From contig JADLBR010000210.1 in assembly GCA_020847615.1 (NCBI GenBank), positions 1-39,370 on the forward strand: a stretch of 39,370 nt of DNA. The letters are read 5' to 3'. Origin of the DNA: Verrucomicrobiia bacterium (GTDB taxonomy: Bacteria; Verrucomicrobiota; Verrucomicrobiia; JADLBR01). Position 1 is the first letter of the stretch, and the number at the start of each line of letters is the position of its first letter. The notes under the pieces are model-generated. The model ran no database searches, was not told the origin of the DNA, and saw nothing but the letters and a program-made list of their open reading frames with translations. Positions 35,172-39,370 of this stretch are shown here, piece after piece. A program made the translations under genes and the position numbers.

Positions 35172-37799
35172 TCATTTGACCGACCAATCGAGGGCGATCT
35201 GGAGACCGCTGGCCTGCGACGTGTAGTAGATGCGCCCGTTGGAGATGGCGGGCCCGACGCACTCGCGCGAATCGATGCAGGGGCCCGTGGAGACGAGGCG
35301 GTTGCCATCGGACAGGTCGATCATATCCATGTTCGCGCCAAGGAGGTATGGCCAAGAACATGTGAAGCGGGTGCAGGCATACCGGTAATTGAATCGCGAG
35401 AGGATCTTTCCGGTGGACGGGTCGATGAGGTGGCCGTCGTGGCCCGATGCGTTGGAGAAGAGGTGGCCCTCGCCGATGGTGACGACGTTGACGGCGGAGC
35501 GGACGGGGTCCGACGTCCAGACGATGGAGCCGTCCTTGGCGTCGAGGCAGAGGACGTGGCGGTCCGTCGTGCTCTCGTCGGCCGCGTTGTAGCCTCCGAG
35601 ATAGAGGCGTCCGTCTCGCCCGGAGATGGTGCAGCCTGCCGTGACGAAGGCTGTGAGGTTTGTCCAGAGTATGTTCCCCGAGGTGGGATCGAGGGCGACC
35701 GTGAGGCCGTTGGGTCCTCGGCGGTGGCCGCGCGCCTCCCTCTTGGAGGCCGCATAGCCGAAGAAAGTGGAATAGAAGAGCGTCCCGTCCACGAGGCACA
35801 GCCCGCAATCGTTTCCACCGGAACCGAAGTCGGAGAAATCGCGCTGCCAGACGACTCGTCCCGTGGCCCGATCCCACGCCCAGATCATCGGGCGGTGGTC
35901 GCGCGGGTAGAAAGGGTTGTCGTGGGTGTAGATCCAGCTCATGACTTCGGCGCCGTCATCCGCCGGCTTCGGATCGCCTTTCATGACGAAGGGCTTTTCG
36001 GTGCCCTGGGCGGCGTAGCGGCCGGCGCCTGATGCGTAGATGGCGAGGTTGCTAAAGAGGACGGGCGGGGCCTGGCGGCTCCAGCTGGGCGAACCGGTGA
36101 ACGGGGCCTCCCACAGGAGGTCGCCATTCGAGGCGTCGAGGCAGCGCATGCGCGAGCCACCCGGGCCTGCCTGCGGGAGGAACAGTCTTCCCGCATCGTG
36201 GCTTGGCGCGGTGAAGGACAGGTGGACGCCCGGCCAGAAGCGCCGCCAGAGCAATCGGCCGGTGTCTTGTTCCACGGCGAAGATCTGGCCCTCGGAGGTG
36301 TGCGTGTACATGCGCCCGCCGCCGCACACGGGAATGTGCTTGAATGTGCCCTCGTAGCGGCGCATCCAGCGAACGCGCAGGGGGGGCCTCAGGCCCTGCG
36401 TGTTGCAGTTGGAATTTGCGAGGTCGCGGTAGTTCGTGCTCCAGTCGTGCTCGGGTCCGGCGAACGGCCCGGCTGGAGGCGTCCGGAGGCGCTCGAGATC
36501 GATGGCTTTCGATGGGAGGGGCGCTTGCCCCCGTGGCCCCAGGGCGTAGAGATGGCCGTCCTCGCAACCGAAATAGATACGCCCGCCGACGATTGCGGCG
36601 GGTGCGGAGATCGCCTTGCGGAACGGGGTCTGGAATGACCAGGGTCGGCCCTTGCCGCTGAGCGGAACGACGTGGAGTCGGCCGGCGAGGTCGCCATAGA
36701 TCGCGTGGTCCTGGGCCAGTGTGGGCGGGGCGATGGCGGCGGCCTCGTGGAGCAGGTCATTCTGGCCGGAGTCGATGGAGTGCCGAAGGAGGCCGAATCC
36801 TTCCTCGGGCCGGGTGCGGAAGACCGCGGTGTCCCGGATGGCCACGGGCGAGAAACTGAGCGCCCCGGGGAGGTTGATGGCGGTCTCGGTGCCCGGCACC
36901 GGTCTCCCCTCCACCTTGCCATCCCGGAGGCGCAGCATCTCGACGCGGCCGTAGTTGTCGCGGCGATGCCACTGCACGAATGCGGTTCCATCCTCCCCGA
37001 TGCTTTGGCCGAAGGCCGCGGCATACTCCTTGCCGCCGTATTCGGGGATCTCTCCGATCGCGAGGAGCGCGGCCTCCCCACCCTTGTCCCGCAAGAATAC
37101 GGTGCGGCCTCCCGCCGGGACGATCACGATATCGCCGTGGGCGCCAAAATCGCGAGAGCAGCAGAAGTGGTCGCGCCAGGTCACGCGGTTTCCCTTGTGC
37201 GCGAGCCACGCCCGGCCGTCCCACCGGTCGCCATCGAAACGGAGGACCTCCCTCACAAAGTCCCACGTCCACGCGATGGTCCCGTCGGGCTCGAGGGCGT
37301 AGATCTTCGCCCCCAGCGTGGCGACGTAGACCCGGTCGCCGCGGGCGACCGGGCTGGCGAAGATCGGCTCGCCGCAGGGGATCTCTCGCGCCAGGCGGCC
37401 GGTGTCTCGCGCGAGGACGACGTGGGTCCCCTTCGTCATGCCGAAATGCAGGAAGGGGCCGCAGAGCGCTGGCGAGGAGACGTTGTTGCAGTTGGTGGCC
37501 CCGCCCGAGGGGACGAACGTCCAGATCGTCCGGAGCGTGCGTGCATCCAGGCAAGACGCGACACCGGCGCCATCGACGGCGTAGACGCGATCATCGGCCA
37601 GCGCGGGTGACGTGAAGATGGCGTCGGTCAACGGCGCGGACGCGATCAGCTCGAGCGGGGGCCGCACGGCGCGGGTGGGTGCGTTGCCCGAGCGACGCGC
37701 GTCGAATTGGAACTGAGGCCAGTCCTCGGCGAGCGCCGATGCGGCGGCGATCGCCAGGGCCGCCGAACAGCCGAGGCGGGCAAGGCGCGGGTTCTTCAC
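35172..37799 (-). CDS. Exported PQQ-like beta-propeller repeat protein
   Basis: An 875-residue protein. A short signal peptide (VKNPRLARLGCSAALAIAAASALA) precedes many blade repeats of PQQ-like quinoprotein type: DRVYAVDGAGVASCLDARTL, DRVYVATLGAKIYALEPDG, GRIYFGCEDGHLYALGPRG, GRMYTHTSEGQIFAVEQDTG, and CLDAKDGSIVWTSDPV, the usual tryptophan-docking pattern. Two propellers seem to be in series. There is no heme motif and no PQQ-dehydrogenase active-site block that I can see, so a binding or scaffold role is more likely than catalysis. GTG 37799 is chosen because GAGGG lies just upstream and the signal peptide begins there; in-frame upstream residues look like intergenic repeat sequence. Confidence 0.87.
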   Translation of the reverse strand: MKNPRLARLGCSAALAIAAASALAEDWPQFQFDARRSGNAPTRAVRPPLELIASAPLTDAIFTSPALADDRVYAVDGAGVASCLDARTLRTIWTFVPSGGATNCNNVSSPALCGPFLHFGMTKGTHVVLARDTGRLAREIPCGEPIFASPVARGDRVYVATLGAKIYALEPDGTIAWTWDFVREVLRFDGDRWDGRAWLAHKGNRVTWRDHFCCSRDFGAHGDIVIVPAGGRTVFLRDKGGEAALLAIGEIPEYGGKEYAAAFGQSIGEDGTAFVQWHRRDNYGRVEMLRLRDGKVEGRPVPGTETAINLPGALSFSPVAIRDTAVFRTRPEEGFGLLRHSIDSGQNDLLHEAAAIAPPTLAQDHAIYGDLAGRLHVVPLSGKGRPWSFQTPFRKAISAPAAIVGGRIYFGCEDGHLYALGPRGQAPLPSKAIDLERLRTPPAGPFAGPEHDWSTNYRDLANSNCNTQGLRPPLRVRWMRRYEGTFKHIPVCGGGRMYTHTSEGQIFAVEQDTGRLLWRRFWPGVHLSFTAPSHDAGRLFLPQAGPGGSRMRCLDASNGDLLWEAPFTGSPSWSRQAPPVLFSNLAIYASGAGRYAAQGTEKPFVMKGDPKPADDGAEVMSWIYTHDNPFYPRDHRPMIWAWDRATGRVVWQRDFSDFGSGGNDCGLCLVDGTLFYSTFFGYAASKREARGHRRGPNGLTVALDPTSGNILWTNLTAFVTAGCTISGRDGRLYLGGYNAADESTTDRHVLCLDAKDGSIVWTSDPVRSAVNVVTIGEGHLFSNASGHDGHLIDPSTGKILSRFNYRYACTRFTCSWPYLLGANMDMIDLSDGNRLVSTGPCIDSRECVGPAISNGRIYYTSQASGLQIALDWSVK

Positions 37800-37891
37800 G
37801 GGTCCCTCAAAAACCCACTGTGCGCAGAAATCGAGGCATGTCGAGTGGCCGGGTCCGGGCCCCGGGCCCCGGGCCTCCTGCGAGGGTTTTC

Positions 37892-37960
37892 GGACAGGAT
37901 CAACAGGATAGACGGGGCGGGGGATCGGGATCCATCCTGTGAGTCCCTTCCATCCTGTCG
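37892..37960. repeat. GACAGGAT/ATCCTGTC inverted repeat
   Basis: CGGACAGGATCAACAGGATAG on the left and GGATCCATCCTGT..CCATCCTGTCGG on the right form an imperfect dyad of about 69 bp with repeated ACAGGAT units. I recall similar ACAGGAT-rich palindromes between genes in many Verrucomicrobia and Planctomycetes. It lies in the 203-bp gap between nuoN and the PQQ-like gene; a GGGCCCCGGGCCCCGGGCC tract at 37856-37874 is next to it. Confidence 0.7.
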
Positions 37961-38002
37961 GAACATGAGGCCTTTTGCGGCGGGCCCGCGCCGGGGCCAC
38001 GG

Positions 38003-39370
38003 TCAGAGCGACGAACGGATCGCCGCAAGGATCGGTTCCGGAAGGATGCCCAAGGCCAGGATGCCGGCGATGAGCGCGGCGCACAGGGCGCGCGTTGCGC
38101 CGTCGATGGCGACCTGGGGGCGGTCCTCGGGGTCGCGGAAGAAGGTCTCCCTGACGATGGCGAGGTAGTAATAGATGGCTATCACGGTGTTGATCACCGC
38201 GATGATGACCAGCGCGAGGTGACCCTGGTTCAGGGCGGCCTTCAGGAGCGCGAGCTTGCCGGTGAAACCGGCGAAAGGCGGGATGCCGGCGAGCGCGAAG
38301 ACGCCGACCCCGAGGGTAAGGGCCAGCATGGGCGAGCGGCGGTGCAGGCCGGCCAGGTCATCCATGGCGACGTTGGTCCCATCCCGCGAGACGCGGCAGA
38401 TAGCGATGAAACAGGCGATGACCATCAGGGCATAGGCGAAGATGTAGAACAGCGCGGCGCTGTAGCCGTCCCGGTCCATGGCGACGAATCCCAGCAGGGC
38501 ATAGCCCGCGTGCGCGATCCCGGAAAAACCGAGCAGGCGCTTCAGGTCCGCCTGCATCAGCGCCACGAGATTCCCGTAGAACATCGAGGCGCCCGCCAGG
38601 ACCGCCATGAACGTGACGAGCGTCGGGTCGCCGGGCGCGGCCAGGGACACGAAGCGGACCAGGATCGCCACCGCGCCGATCTTCGGCAGCGACGCGATGA
38701 GTCCGGCGGTCTCGTTGGAGGCGCCCTGGTAGACATCGGGGGTCCAGAAATGAAATGGGAAGACGGCCAGCTTATAGTATAGGCCGCAGAAAGCCATCGC
38801 GAGCCCCACGAGCGCGACGGGCGAACCGAGGAACGGCTGGAGCCTCGGCGCCAGTTCCGCCAGCGAGGTGGTGCCGGTCAGGCCGAAGAGGTAGCTCAGC
38901 CCGAACAGCATGATGCCGTTGGCGGCGACGCCAAACATGATGTATTTGATCGCCGACTCCATCTGGGCGCGCTGGCCCTCCCGCTCGCGGCGCATCGCGA
39001 CCATGACGTAGAGGGGAAACGCGGACAGCTCCAGCGAGACGACCAGCGTGATCACGTCGATGCTGCTGACCAGCATCATGAGGCCGCTGACGCTGATGGT
39101 CAGGAAGAAATAATACTCGGGCTTGAGGTCGCCCTCGATGTCCGGCAGGCCCCCCTTCATCAGCACGACCCCGACGAAGCCGATGGCGAAGGCCAGTTTC
39201 AGGATCTGGGAGAACGGGTCGACCCGGTACGCGCCGTCGAACAGGACGGCCTCTTGCCCGAGGGTCGCCGCGGCGGCGGCGGCGGCGAGCAGCGCGGTCG
39301 CCAGGGCGATGAGGCGCGCCGATCGGATGCGCGATGTTCCGAGCATCACGAAGAAGAGCGCGAGGGCGCC
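38003..39370 (-). CDS. nuoN: NADH-quinone oxidoreductase subunit N, missing its N terminus
   Basis: The frame is open to the right edge (LALFFVMLG precedes the GTG at 39349), so the 5' end is outside the window; about 455 residues are visible. This is a proton-pumping antiporter-like membrane subunit of complex I. The Proton_antipo_M motifs are present: LVVSLELSAFPLYVMVAM with the key Glu in TM5, ESAIKYIMFGVAANGIMLFGLSYLFG with Lys in TM7, YYKLAVFPFHFWTPDVYQGA, and LKRLLGFSGIAHAGY. The C-terminal IAIYYYLAIVRETFF is also typical. nuoN usually ends the nuo operon, and the next gene here (PQQ-like) is after a repeat, consistent with the operon end at 38003. Confidence 0.93.
   Translation of the reverse strand, partial: GALALFFVMLGTSRIRSARLIALATALLAAAAAAATLGQEAVLFDGAYRVDPFSQILKLAFAIGFVGVVLMKGGLPDIEGDLKPEYYFFLTISVSGLMMLVSSIDVITLVVSLELSAFPLYVMVAMRREREGQRAQMESAIKYIMFGVAANGIMLFGLSYLFGLTGTTSLAELAPRLQPFLGSPVALVGLAMAFCGLYYKLAVFPFHFWTPDVYQGASNETAGLIASLPKIGAVAILVRFVSLAAPGDPTLVTFMAVLAGASMFYGNLVALMQADLKRLLGFSGIAHAGYALLGFVAMDRDGYSAALFYIFAYALMVIACFIAICRVSRDGTNVAMDDLAGLHRRSPMLALTLGVGVFALAGIPPFAGFTGKLALLKAALNQGHLALVIIAVINTVIAIYYYLAIVRETFFRDPEDRPQVAIDGATRALCAALIAGILALGILPEPILAAIRSSL

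Noticed and set aside
35430-37610. Several plus-strand frames of 100-300 codons
   Set aside because: All lie antisense to the PQQ-like propeller gene and have no domain signal.

Overview
The window is a GC-rich (roughly two-thirds G+C by eye) bacterial chromosome segment carrying about 28 protein genes, no rRNA or tRNA that I can see, and an unusual load of palindromic intergenic repeats. The gene mix points to the PVC superphylum, most likely Verrucomicrobiota or a close relative. It includes a DUF1080 secreted protein, a hydrazine-synthase-alpha-like beta-propeller/cytochrome protein fused to a sulfatase-modifying-factor domain, a PQQ-like propeller protein, a PIN-PhoH ATPase, a DUF4388-FHA protein and small repeats built around CGTAGTG..GCCTGAAGGC. 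This assignment is inference from gene content, not from a marker gene. Citrate synthase, a class of respiratory complex I subunit (nuoN) and several c-type hemes indicate a respiring heterotroph.

Layout. 1-665 is the 3' end of an M48-type metallopeptidase gene. 733-1112 is a repeat cluster. 1147-6409 is a leftward run: PAP2 phosphatase, class III aminotransferase, GT2 glycosyltransferase, GIY-YIG protein and DUF885 peptidase. A rightward hotdog thioesterase follows (6546-6992). A second repeat cluster (7103-7398) precedes a small cytochrome c. Divergent from that is an IclR regulator whose 3' end overlaps a 1165-residue propeller/diheme/SUMF1 protein (7903-12250). A perfect 22-bp-arm palindrome separates this from a leftward hexonate operon (apt, MFS transporter, split altronate/galactarate dehydratase; 12516-15928). 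Then come two uncharacterised exported or anchored proteins and PIN-PhoH (16063-20074), an AT-rich spacer with DnaA-box-like 9-mers, and citrate synthase (20432-21745).

21826-22060 is a 120-bp tandem repeat that runs into the stop codon of recD2. recD2 is followed leftward-to-rightward on the minus strand by a signalling set: REC-PAS response regulator, DUF4388-FHA protein and a seven-domain hybrid histidine kinase (24255-28965). Next are proC, a DUF4019 protein, an APC permease, an alpha/beta hydrolase, a DUF1080 protein, a LemA/DUF3137-like pair, a PQQ-like propeller protein and the 3' portion of nuoN, which runs off the right edge.

The most distinctive signal is not a gene. At least three families of palindromic repeats (called A, B and C here) sit at gene 3' ends. 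B copies supply the actual stop codons of recD2 and lemA, and a C copy overlaps the stop codon of the alpha/beta hydrolase. No transposase of any kind is visible, so these look like non-autonomous REP/MITE-like elements mobilised from elsewhere. Coordinates and translations were read by eye; domain names rest on remembered family motifs, not on searches.
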